DNA from: an uncultured Atopobium sp.
Lineage (GTDB): Bacteria; Actinomycetota; Coriobacteriia; Coriobacteriales; Atopobiaceae
Length of the DNA: 64,000 nt
Assembly: GCA_946997485.1 (NCBI GenBank)
Contig: CAMPVF010000003.1
Coordinates: 92,588-156,587 of the forward strand
Direction of reading: 5' to 3'
In this document: positions 17,510 through 25,761 of the stretch, piece by piece
Layout of the letters: every line of letters begins with the position of its first letter
How positions within the stretch are numbered: position 1 is the first letter of the stretch
Program-made: the position numbers and the translations under genes
Notes under the pieces: model-generated
The model's database searches: none
The model's input: the letters and a program-made list of their open reading frames with translations, nothing else
Told to the model about the DNA's origin: nothing

Positions 17510-18904
17510 ATGAAACAATTTAAGCTTGTTATGCTCAAAGAGCTTCGATACAAAATCGTGCTCATCATTATTATCCTGGTAGAAAGTGTGCTTATTGCGC
17601 ATACCTGCTTATCGATGTATCTTACCTATCAAAATCACGAATCAACGGTGCGAACCTACCTGCACACGATTATTGGTGATGAGCACGTAGACTCCAGTGA
17701 ATTTGGTATGGAGCCCCACCATCACGACGATGTAACCGACATGAGCAACATGCTTTCAACCGTTATTCCCAAAGACCTCGAAGATAACCATGATGCAAGC
17801 GCTACGCCTGGTGAGGACGACGCGGACGACGCGGACGCTAGGACAGATGGTGCTACAACACATACACCGGGTGATGCAACCACACAGGACAATCAGGCAA
17901 CGCCCGAGGATAACGCGCTAACATCGGCTCACACACCCACAAAAATCGGCAATGCTTCCCTCTTTGAAATTGTGGATGCCATCAACAAAAGCGGCAAAAC
18001 CGAAGGACACCTTGAAGAATATCATGTGTGGTTTTTGGCAAACGACACAAAAATTGCCCTTGTTGATACGTCTACCTTTGATTTTGCATTTACGCACAGC
18101 ATCATTATGATTACCTGCATGATTGGCGGCACGCTTGCTGTTGTGCTTACCTTATCGTGGATTTTAAGCGGCTGGATAATTCGCCCTATTGCCGACGCCA
18201 TGCACCGTCAGCGCATGTTTCTCTCCGACGCGTCGCACGAGCTTAAAACGCCCCTATCTGTTATTCTTGCCAACACCGATATTTTGCTTAAGCGATCCGA
18301 TTTGCAGGAAACCGAGAAAAAATGGCTTACAAATACCGCCGATGAAGCGCTTCACATGAAGCATATGATTAACGATTTGCTCGAACTTGCAAAAAGCGAC
18401 GAAGCAGCGGCCGGTTCACCCAATATTTTGCATAAAACATCCGTTGATATGTCGAACATGGTGTCGACAATTGCGCTTGAATATGATGCCATTGCGTTTG
18501 ATAGAGGCTGCAGCATTGAAACCGCAGTTGATGACGACATTCACGTGTATGCCGACTCTGAGCTTATCAGCCGCCTTGTGCATATTTTTGTGGATAATGC
18601 CTGCAAATATGCACATCCCAACACGGTTATATACATTGGGCTTACCAGCACAGGAAAGCAAATGCAGCTTACCGTTACCAACACAGCAGACGTTATAAGC
18701 ACAGAAGAGCTTGAGCACATTTTTGATAGATTTTACCGGAGCGACCGTGCGCGCAGTCGCGCCAATGGAACCGGCGGGTTTGGCTTGGGCTTAGCAATTG
18801 CAAAAAGCATCGTCGTTTCACATAAAGGCACCATTTCGGCAACAAGCACAAAGGAACACGGCACAACGTTTACCGTAGTGTTGCCCCTAAGCGACCACGC
18901 ATAA
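17510..18904 (+). CDS. Membrane sensor histidine kinase with acidic, His/Asp-rich extracellular loop
   Basis: 464 residues. Two transmembrane helices (about 13-38 and 196-222) enclose an extracellular segment that is strongly acidic and starts with MEPHHHDDVTD, then a Asp/Thr-rich stretch. The cytoplasmic part has the H-box FLSDASHELKTPL (His243), N-box VDNACKYAHPN and G-boxes FDRFYRSDRA and GGFGLGLAIAKS, as in EnvZ/PhoR-type kinases. The His/Asp cluster could bind divalent metal; that is inference. The ATG has a poor ribosome site. It forms a pair with the upstream regulator. Confidence 0.92.
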   Translation: MKQFKLVMLKELRYKIVLIIIILVESVLIAHTCLSMYLTYQNHESTVRTYLHTIIGDEHVDSSEFGMEPHHHDDVTDMSNMLSTVIPKDLEDNHDASATPGEDDADDADARTDGATTHTPGDATTQDNQATPEDNALTSAHTPTKIGNASLFEIVDAINKSGKTEGHLEEYHVWFLANDTKIALVDTSTFDFAFTHSIIMITCMIGGTLAVVLTLSWILSGWIIRPIADAMHRQRMFLSDASHELKTPLSVILANTDILLKRSDLQETEKKWLTNTADEALHMKHMINDLLELAKSDEAAAGSPNILHKTSVDMSNMVSTIALEYDAIAFDRGCSIETAVDDDIHVYADSELISRLVHIFVDNACKYAHPNTVIYIGLTSTGKQMQLTVTNTADVISTEELEHIFDRFYRSDRARSRANGTGGFGLGLAIAKSIVVSHKGTISATSTKEHGTTFTVVLPLSDHA

Positions 18905-18983
18905 CTCGGCCACGCAAAACGCGTACGTGCGGACAGCCAACATTGCGAAACACGCAAGACTCAACGCAGCGCGAACGCATGCC

Positions 18984-21359
18984 TTACTGTGAATACTCAG
19001 GAAAACGCCTGCGCACAGCAGCCCATAACAAATCATACGAGGCACGCGATGCAGGTTGCGCGTGTGAAACTTGCATGGGCGAAGGCAATGTAGCTGCAGG
19101 CGCGGGCGCGTATGTAGGATGATGGTTGCTTTTCTCAATAATTTCGTCGGCGTCAACGCGCGCTGCCTCAATAAGGTCGATATCCTGCACCATGTCGCAA
19201 AACGTGAGCGTTTGCACACCACTTTGTTTGTAGCCAAGAATTTCGCCCTCGCTTCGAAGTTCAAGGTCGCGTTGGGCAAGCTCAAAGCCATCGTTTGTGT
19301 GTTCAAGCACCGCAAGACGCGTGCGCGCGGGTGTTTGCGGACGTGCAGCACAATGCATAAATACCTGCGCAGGCGCACTTCCTCTCCCCACGCGACCACG
19401 CAGCTGGTGCAGGGTGGCAAGACCAAAACGGTCAGCATCCAAAATAAGCATCGTGTTAGCATTGGGCACGTCTACGCCCACTTCAACAATGGTAGTTGCT
19501 ACAAGCACATCAATCTCATGAGCACGAAATGCCTCCATTACGCGCTCTTTGTCTTCGGTTTTAAGCGCACCTGTTAAAAGTCCAATACGCCACGCAGAAA
19601 ATTCACCGCGCAAAAGCTGTTCATACACAGTTTGAGCTGCATGGATGTGCTTTGTTTGCGACACGAAAGCATCGGCAACATCGCAGGCATCATCGGCGTG
19701 CGCACGCGCGCCAGTAGCGTCTGTTGCGCCAGTTGAGCCAGTTGTGGTGCCATCCGCGCTGCTTTCCGTAATAGACGGGCAAATAATATAGCACTGCTCC
19801 CCGCGGGAAAGCGCCTCTTGCATAGCACTATACGCAACAAAAAGATTTTCGGTTGGAATAATATGCGTCGTTATAGTTGCGCCCGCATGCGGCTTGTGAC
19901 AAATGCGCGATACTGCCATGTCGCCATATAACGAAAGTGCAAGCGACCGTGGTACGGGCGTTGCGCTCATCATAAGCACGTCGGCTGTATGCCCGGGGCG
20001 CTCAGATGACAGCTGCGCTTTATGCTGCAGCTCCTCGCGCTGATGTACGCCAAACCGGTGCTGCTCATCAATAATAATATAACTTAATGCAGAAAATTGA
20101 ATATCCTTGCTTAAGAGCGCTACCGTGCCAAACACAACCGTAACCGCGCCACGTGCAATGTCATTGCATATGCGCGCCCGCTCGGCTGCAGGTGTTGCCG
20201 AAGTAAGAAGTGCCCAGCTAATGTGAGCTGCATCCAACAGAGGACCTATACTTTGCGTGTATTGCGAAGCAAGCACCACGGTAGGTGCCATAAGCGCTGC
20301 TTGCGTGTGTGTGTCACAACATGCCGCCATGCCAAGCGCACACACGGCAGTTTTACCCGTGCCAACATCACCCAACAACAAGCGCAGCATTGGTTTGTTT
20401 GTTGCCATATCGCCCAAAAGCTCATCTGCACATTGTTGCTGCTCTGAGGTGTATGAAAACGGCAGCGCGCGTAGAAAGCGCTCCACACAAGGCCCCGTCG
20501 TGTTGTGCGCAAAACCTGTGCGCTCCCCCGTTTCGTTTACATGACGCATACGCAGCGCAAGCTGCAAATACAAAAGCTCCTCATAAGCAAAACGCCTGCG
20601 TGCATGGTGCACATCGGCACATGTGCGCGGCTCGTGCATACTTAAAAACGCCTGGTTAATGCCAAGCAGCTGATGTTTTGCAATTAAGGTTGAGGGAAGC
20701 CAATCAACCACAGGTACATACTGCGCCAAAGCCTGCTTTACGGCCGCACGATACACCGACATGGAAATATCGGCGCAGATAGCGTAAATGGGCATAACGC
20801 GCATATTGGTAGGCTGAGCGTATGTGCCTTGCGTGAGCGGCTGCGCAGCGTCGGTGGTCGCAGGAGTGCTCACAGGTGTGCTCGAAGCTGGCATGAGCAC
20901 CTCAACAAGCGGCGCATTCATCGTTTTAAAACCATACGAAAACGCAACTTTACCCGAGAGCGCAACAACATCGCCCACGTGATATTTTTTGGCAAGCCAG
21001 GGCTGACGGAAAAAACTGAGGCGCATAGCTGCGCTTTTATCAACCACAAACATCTCAAAAATGCTCAGACGCGGCTTGGGGTAGGTAAGCTTAATAGAAT
21101 CGATGCGCGCAACAATTGTTACCGTTTGATTGATAGCGGCGTGTGCAATATCTACCTGCTGCGTAAAGTCGAGGTAGCGACGCGGCATGCACATAAGCAA
21201 ATCAAACACGGTGGTAATGCCCAAGTGAGCAAAGCGCTCCTGCCGTTTGGTAGAAACGCCTTTGAGTTTATCTAAGCTATCGGAAAGATGAGCCGTGTGA
21301 TAAATACGCTCATCTGCGCTGCTCACTGTATATGTTGCATGCAACTCTTCGCTGCTCAT
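18984..21359 (-). CDS. recG: ATP-dependent DNA helicase RecG
   Basis: 791 residues, longer than the typical 690. N-terminal wedge/OB domain (about 60-160, TIVARIDSIKLTYPKPRLSI). Helicase motifs: Walker A LLGDVGTGKTAV, DEQHRFGVHQR (motif II) and MSATPVPRSLAL (motif III). The C-terminal half has VATTIVEVGVDVPNA and HQLRGRVGRG. RecG remodels stalled forks and Holliday junctions. Two low-complexity Thr/Ala-rich insertions (about residues 180-200 and 540-565) explain the extra length. It starts 14 bases after the fakA stop, in the conserved asp23-fakA-recG order. Confidence 0.96.
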   Translation of the reverse strand: MSSEELHATYTVSSADERIYHTAHLSDSLDKLKGVSTKRQERFAHLGITTVFDLLMCMPRRYLDFTQQVDIAHAAINQTVTIVARIDSIKLTYPKPRLSIFEMFVVDKSAAMRLSFFRQPWLAKKYHVGDVVALSGKVAFSYGFKTMNAPLVEVLMPASSTPVSTPATTDAAQPLTQGTYAQPTNMRVMPIYAICADISMSVYRAAVKQALAQYVPVVDWLPSTLIAKHQLLGINQAFLSMHEPRTCADVHHARRRFAYEELLYLQLALRMRHVNETGERTGFAHNTTGPCVERFLRALPFSYTSEQQQCADELLGDMATNKPMLRLLLGDVGTGKTAVCALGMAACCDTHTQAALMAPTVVLASQYTQSIGPLLDAAHISWALLTSATPAAERARICNDIARGAVTVVFGTVALLSKDIQFSALSYIIIDEQHRFGVHQREELQHKAQLSSERPGHTADVLMMSATPVPRSLALSLYGDMAVSRICHKPHAGATITTHIIPTENLFVAYSAMQEALSRGEQCYIICPSITESSADGTTTGSTGATDATGARAHADDACDVADAFVSQTKHIHAAQTVYEQLLRGEFSAWRIGLLTGALKTEDKERVMEAFRAHEIDVLVATTIVEVGVDVPNANTMLILDADRFGLATLHQLRGRVGRGSAPAQVFMHCAARPQTPARTRLAVLEHTNDGFELAQRDLELRSEGEILGYKQSGVQTLTFCDMVQDIDLIEAARVDADEIIEKSNHHPTYAPAPAATLPSPMQVSHAQPASRASYDLLWAAVRRRFPEYSQ

Positions 21360-21373
21360 CGCGGGGTGCTACA

Positions 21374-23152
21374 TTACTCTAACGAGAAGATAACCGGATA
21401 CAGCGGCTGCTCGCCTCGCTGCGGATCGACATCAAGCTGTGGGAACGCGTCTTCAATGGCAGAAACAAGGGTTTCAAAGTCGGCGTCAGAAAGGTCGCTA
21501 CCTGCAAGAATGGTGAGCGTATCGGCATCTTCGCGCTCAAGCATTTCGCCTATAACACGCAGCGTTACGTCTTGCACGCTTGAACCAACAACGTCGATCG
21601 AGCCTTGCGCAATACCCATAACGTCGCCCGCGTGAATAGGAGCGCCGGTAGACGCCGTAGAATCGCGCACTGCGCAGGTAACTTCGCCGTCGCGAATAAG
21701 CGCAAGCTGCTCGGTCATCGATTGAGCAAGCTCTTCGGCATTGGATGTTTCTTCTACGGCAAACATAACCGAAAACGCCTGGAGCACCGACTTTGTAGGC
21801 ACAACATATACGTGGCAATCGGCAAGCTCGCTATTAGCAGCTGTAGCTGCGGCTTCGGCCGCCATACGAATGTTTGAATTGTTGGGGAGCACAATAACGT
21901 TGCTCGCATGACACGCCTTAATAGCAGCAAATATGTCGGCGGTAGAAGGATTCATCGTTTGGCCACCCTGCACTATCTGCGTAACACCAAGCGACTCCAA
22001 AATTTCGGCCTGGCCACTACCTGCAGCAACCGAAACAAAGCCAAGCTCGATGAGCTCTTGAGGCTCAGGCTCAAGCGTAGCTTGAGCGGTGGTTAACGTA
22101 GACGCACCATCCTGAGCGTCTGCACCCGTCTTAACCGGGGCATCTGCGCTACCAGCATGAACGAGCACTTTGTTTTCGCGAATAGCTTCGGTGCGCTCGT
22201 TTGCTTCGATATCCATATTGTGCACAAACACGTTGTACACAACACCGCGGTGCAGCATGTGACGCAAAATGTAATCGGGGCGATTGGTGTGTACGTGAAT
22301 TTTGTAATCGGGAAACGATCCAACAAGCAATTCACAATCACCCATCGCAGAGAGGTATTTAAGGTTTGATTCTGCATTAAACGAGGATTTGTGCGCCTTA
22401 AACAAAAACTCGGTGCAGTAGGTAAAGGCCGAGCCTTCCCAGTCGTCGTTTACTTCGATGTCTACAACATCGGCAACTTTTGATTTCGCCGAGGTAGATG
22501 AGGTGTCAATGGTGGTAGCAAAGTTGGTAAGCGCTTTATCGGAGCCGGTATATGCGTTAACAAACGCCTCAACAAACACGGCAAAGCCAAAAGCACCGGA
22601 GTCGACAACACCGTTTTCTTTAAGCACGGGCAATAGCTCAGGCGTGCGCGCCACCGATTCGTAGGCTTCAACCACAATGGCATCAAGCATCTCCTGCTTG
22701 GTTACGCCCGCTTTTTCGAGCTCATCGGCCTTATGCGACATGTCTTTAAGCACAGTAAGAATGGTGCCTTCAACCGGCTTGCGCACCGCTTTAAATGCAA
22801 CTTTAACACCGTTGCGAAGCGCGGCTGCAATATCGGCGCTACACACAACATCGCCCGTGCAACTGCAAAGCCCTTCGGCAATGCCGCGCAAAATTTGGCT
22901 GGTAATAACACCCGAATTGCCGCGTGCGCCCATGAGCGAACCATGGGTAATAGCTGCGGCAACGTCCTCAATGGTTGCGCTTGGCGGCAGCTGCTCAATC
23001 TCTTTTACAACCGTTGCCAGCGTAAGCGACATATTAGTACCGGTGTCGCCGTCGGGTACGGGAAACACGTTGAGCTTGTTTATCTCGTCTGCTTTAGCAG
23101 CAACAGCGGCACTTGCAATAGGAAAACACGAACGAATAACAGTAGCTATCAT
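21374..23152 (-). CDS. fakA: DhaL/DegV-linked fatty-acid kinase FakA-like protein
   Basis: 592 residues. The N-terminal DhaL (DAK2) domain has NKLNVFPVPDGDTGTNMSLTL and HGSLMGARGNSGVITSQILRG, the Mg-ATP-binding motifs. A middle domain (GSFPDYKIHVHTNRPD) and C-terminal DAK1-like part (VLPNNSNIRMAAEAA) complete FakA, which phosphorylates fatty acids bound to a FakB partner. No fakB/degV gene is visible here. An insertion near residues 330-360 is rich in Ala/Thr/Asp. The order asp23-fakA-recG is the same as in Firmicutes. Confidence 0.93.
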   Translation of the reverse strand: MIATVIRSCFPIASAAVAAKADEINKLNVFPVPDGDTGTNMSLTLATVVKEIEQLPPSATIEDVAAAITHGSLMGARGNSGVITSQILRGIAEGLCSCTGDVVCSADIAAALRNGVKVAFKAVRKPVEGTILTVLKDMSHKADELEKAGVTKQEMLDAIVVEAYESVARTPELLPVLKENGVVDSGAFGFAVFVEAFVNAYTGSDKALTNFATTIDTSSTSAKSKVADVVDIEVNDDWEGSAFTYCTEFLFKAHKSSFNAESNLKYLSAMGDCELLVGSFPDYKIHVHTNRPDYILRHMLHRGVVYNVFVHNMDIEANERTEAIRENKVLVHAGSADAPVKTGADAQDGASTLTTAQATLEPEPQELIELGFVSVAAGSGQAEILESLGVTQIVQGGQTMNPSTADIFAAIKACHASNVIVLPNNSNIRMAAEAAATAANSELADCHVYVVPTKSVLQAFSVMFAVEETSNAEELAQSMTEQLALIRDGEVTCAVRDSTASTGAPIHAGDVMGIAQGSIDVVGSSVQDVTLRVIGEMLEREDADTLTILAGSDLSDADFETLVSAIEDAFPQLDVDPQRGEQPLYPVIFSLE

Positions 23153-23286
23153 AGTTGTTATAAATCCTTATATCTCATGGGTACATATCGTCGCGGGCGC
23201 ATTATGGTAGTACGCATGCGCCTGGCGGCATGTGGTATACATGCCAAGCTGTGCAAAATCACAGCGCTATCAGCGCACCGTGAGCC

Positions 23287-23628
23287 TTAGTGACGAATAT
23301 CCTCGATGTGTACAGATACCTCTACGTTTGAAAGCTCGCAAATTTTTGATAATACAAAACGAACCGCACTGGTAAGGTTTTCGCTTACCCGTGCAAGATT
23401 AACGCCTTGCTCCACAATGACGTGTAAAACAACATGAGGAACAGCGTCGATAATCTCTACATCGATACCGCGACGCAGACGATACATAGGAAGCAAATGC
23501 ATAAGACCGTCTTGTGGATCGGCTGCTGCCATTCCAACAACACCATAGCATTCCAATGCTGCTCTACCAGCAAGATCGGCAATGCAGTCGTTAGAAACTT
23601 TTAATTCACCAGGGACGTTATGCATCAT
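23287..23628 (-). CDS. Asp23/DUF322 family envelope-stress protein
   Basis: 113 residues from the first of two ATGs at 23628, with AGGAG seven bases upstream. It shows the family pattern: VSNDCIADLAGRAALECYGVVGMA, then IDVEIIDAVPHVVLHVIVEQGVNLARVSENL and a C-terminal VEVSVHIEDIR. Proteins of this type (YloU/Asp23) sit beside fakA in many Gram-positives and associate with the membrane; their exact activity is not known. It is transcribed divergently from rpmB. Confidence 0.9.
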   Translation of the reverse strand: MMHNVPGELKVSNDCIADLAGRAALECYGVVGMAAADPQDGLMHLLPMYRLRRGIDVEIIDAVPHVVLHVIVEQGVNLARVSENLTSAVRFVLSKICELSNVEVSVHIEDIRH

Positions 23629-24035
23629 ACATAAACTCCTTTTCATAAACGAACATGCGCACATACATATCGCACGCTCCAGCTGCACCGTGGGCAGACA
23701 CGCAAAAGTTGCAGTGCTCCCCGCGCGCGCAGACGCAAAATGTTTGGTACTATTGTACCTGCTGCGCGCACAACGTGCATGCAAATATCATGTATTTTAC
23801 AAGACGAAACAAAAAGCGCTGCAACCGCGCGCGCCATGCAGCTAGGATATACCATAGTCATGCGCATACTGCACATGCGCGCGTTTCCATGTATATGCGC
23901 AACACCTATGCACGATATACACACTAAACCACCATATACGGGCATAACCTACTTGCGCAAATACATCATTGTGATAAAGTTATACAGCACTTATGAATTA
24001 AAGGCGCATTAAGCGCTCCTGCTTTGGAGGTCAAC
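23629..24035. other. Divergent intergenic region between asp23 and rpmB
   Basis: 407 bases without a gene. The word ATGCGC or TGCGCA occurs at least four times between 23850 and 23960. A plausible rpmB promoter is TTGTGA (23969-23974), a 17-base spacer and TATGAA (23992-23997). Nothing else was identified. Confidence 0.4.
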
Positions 24036-24236
24036 ATGTCAAAAGTTTGCGATTTTTGCGGTAAGCACGCAGTTGCTGGTCGCTCTATTAGCCACTCACA
24101 CCGCACGGTTACCCGTAAGTTTAAGCCAAATATTCAGCGCGTTACCGTTTTTGAAGGCGGCAAAAGCCCCAAGAAGAACGTATGCACTCGCTGCCTTAAA
24201 ACAGCTAAAATTGCACGTTCTGCTGCTCAAGCATAA
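24036..24236 (+). CDS. rpmB: 50S ribosomal protein L28
   Basis: 66 residues, started at 24036 with TGGAGG six bases upstream. It carries two CxxC pairs (CDFC at 4-7 and CTRC near 49-52), so it is the zinc-ribbon (C+) form of L28 that is stable only with zinc. The core SHSHRTVTRKFKPNIQRVTV is typical. A bidirectional terminator follows. Confidence 0.96.
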   Translation: MSKVCDFCGKHAVAGRSISHSHRTVTRKFKPNIQRVTVFEGGKSPKKNVCTRCLKTAKIARSAAQA

Positions 24237-24309
24237 CATCCAAGCAGGGTATTTGCGCTTTTTGCACGTATACACAGTATGTAGCAATACGTAGCAATTA
24301 TATGAAACT

Positions 24310-24334
24310 AAAAGCCACACATAGTGTGGCTTTT
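24310..24334. terminator. Bidirectional terminator between rpmB and the HAD-TPK gene
   Basis: Stem GCCACAC/GTGTGGC with a 3-base loop, flanked by AAAA on the left and TTTT on the right. It serves two converging genes. Confidence 0.85.
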
Positions 24335-24360
24335 CTTTTATGCTCTTTTCGTACGATGCG

Positions 24361-25749
24361 CTAAAGCAGCTTATACACAATTGCGCGCCCGGCGTGCACG
24401 GTTACTTCGGCATATGGCGTATCAACAACATTCGACACACCCCTATCATTCAAAAAACCAAGCTGCACATGATCGATATTCCAGTGAAAACCACTTTCGG
24501 ATAGTGTGGTAGCATTGCTCAGCGCCAACACCGACACCGTGCGACCCATGTCATCCTTACTAAACTGCCAGTGTTGCCTTCCTCGCGAGTCGAGCACACG
24601 CATTTCAAACGTATTCTCAACCACGCGCGGGCAATAGTGTGAAGCTGCCGATAATAACCCAATCACCCCAAGCGCATGGTCGGGCCGTCCGCCCGATACC
24701 GCACACAGCGTAAGGTGCAGCGTTTTTTGAGCCGCGTTCGCTTTCGCGCGGGCTTGTTCAATGGCGCACGCAAGGTCGGTCATGTCTTTCTCAACCGGCA
24801 AATCTATGCTTTGAGCTGCATGTTCGTGTGCCCAGGCGCCTGCCGCTTCGCTTACCGAATCGCTGTCACCGCAAAAAATATCGGGCGTAATCTGCGCATC
24901 ATACAGCACGTCTGCTCCCCCGTCGCAGGCAATAATAAGATCGGCATCGCGCGCAAGCTGCGCTACACAGCTGCGCGTAGGCTTTTCGGGTGAGCCGCCA
25001 ACAATAAGCGCGTGATACACATTGTCGCTCTCGGCAATGTGCGTTGCTGTATTAGACTCTGCCCTATCGCTCATCGGCGGCACCGGCGCATTCCAAGCGC
25101 TCAGGCGCTCATACGAAAGCTCGCTATAATGAGAAATCATAAAGTCGGCATAAGAAGCGCAGGTAGAAAAGTCGCGCTGCATACGCGGATCGAACAAGCA
25201 CACCGTATGCAAACCCGCACGGCGGCCCTCACGAACACCAAAAGGCGTATCCTCAAACACCCAGGTGCTATTGGGATCGGTGCCCAAAAACTCTTGCGCA
25301 TGCATCCAAATGTCGGGATATTCCTTTGAGCGAATAGGGCCTCCCGTTGAAAACGTTTTTTCAAAATATTTCATGAGACCAAAATGCTCAAGCGCAAAGT
25401 TAAGGTTACCTTGCGACGTGGACGATGCAACTGCCATTTTTACCCCGTGTGCGCGCAAATCTTCAAGCAGCGTTACAATGCCCGCAATAGGACCAGGGCA
25501 ACGGATATACCCATCCTGCACAATGTCGGCAAAGGTATTCATAACGTCTTGCCCCGACGTGCCGCCATGAAAATGCGTATGAATGTACTCACACGTTTCA
25601 TCGAGTGCAAGTGGCTCAATTGCTTCAAAAATCTGCGGCGTTAACGTTACACCATACAGCGCAAGCAGGCGTTTTGTGGCATTTCTCCACATAGCCATCG
25701 AATCGAGAAGTGTGCCGTCGCAGTCGAAAATTGCACCAGTAATTGCCAT
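24361..25749 (-). CDS. Fusion protein: HAD-superfamily phosphatase + thiamine pyrophosphokinase
   Basis: 462 residues with two complete domains. Residues 1-225 are a HAD hydrolase: FDCDGTLLDSM (Asp9, Asp11), VASSTSQGN (motif II) and a WVFEDTPFGVREGRRAG motif III/IV, like beta-phosphoglucomutase-type enzymes. Residues about 245-462 are thiamine pyrophosphokinase: IIACDGGADVL, PDIFCGDSDSV, EKDMTDLACAI and SGGRPDHALG. TPK makes thiamine diphosphate from thiamine and ATP. The order could couple phosphatase and kinase steps on thiamine intermediates, but that is inference. Start at 25749 has AAAGG upstream. I see no frameshift or internal start that would split it. Confidence 0.88.
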   Translation of the reverse strand: MAITGAIFDCDGTLLDSMAMWRNATKRLLALYGVTLTPQIFEAIEPLALDETCEYIHTHFHGGTSGQDVMNTFADIVQDGYIRCPGPIAGIVTLLEDLRAHGVKMAVASSTSQGNLNFALEHFGLMKYFEKTFSTGGPIRSKEYPDIWMHAQEFLGTDPNSTWVFEDTPFGVREGRRAGLHTVCLFDPRMQRDFSTCASYADFMISHYSELSYERLSAWNAPVPPMSDRAESNTATHIAESDNVYHALIVGGSPEKPTRSCVAQLARDADLIIACDGGADVLYDAQITPDIFCGDSDSVSEAAGAWAHEHAAQSIDLPVEKDMTDLACAIEQARAKANAAQKTLHLTLCAVSGGRPDHALGVIGLLSAASHYCPRVVENTFEMRVLDSRGRQHWQFSKDDMGRTVSVLALSNATTLSESGFHWNIDHVQLGFLNDRGVSNVVDTPYAEVTVHAGRAIVYKLL

Positions 25750-25761
25750 GGTAAGCCTTTC

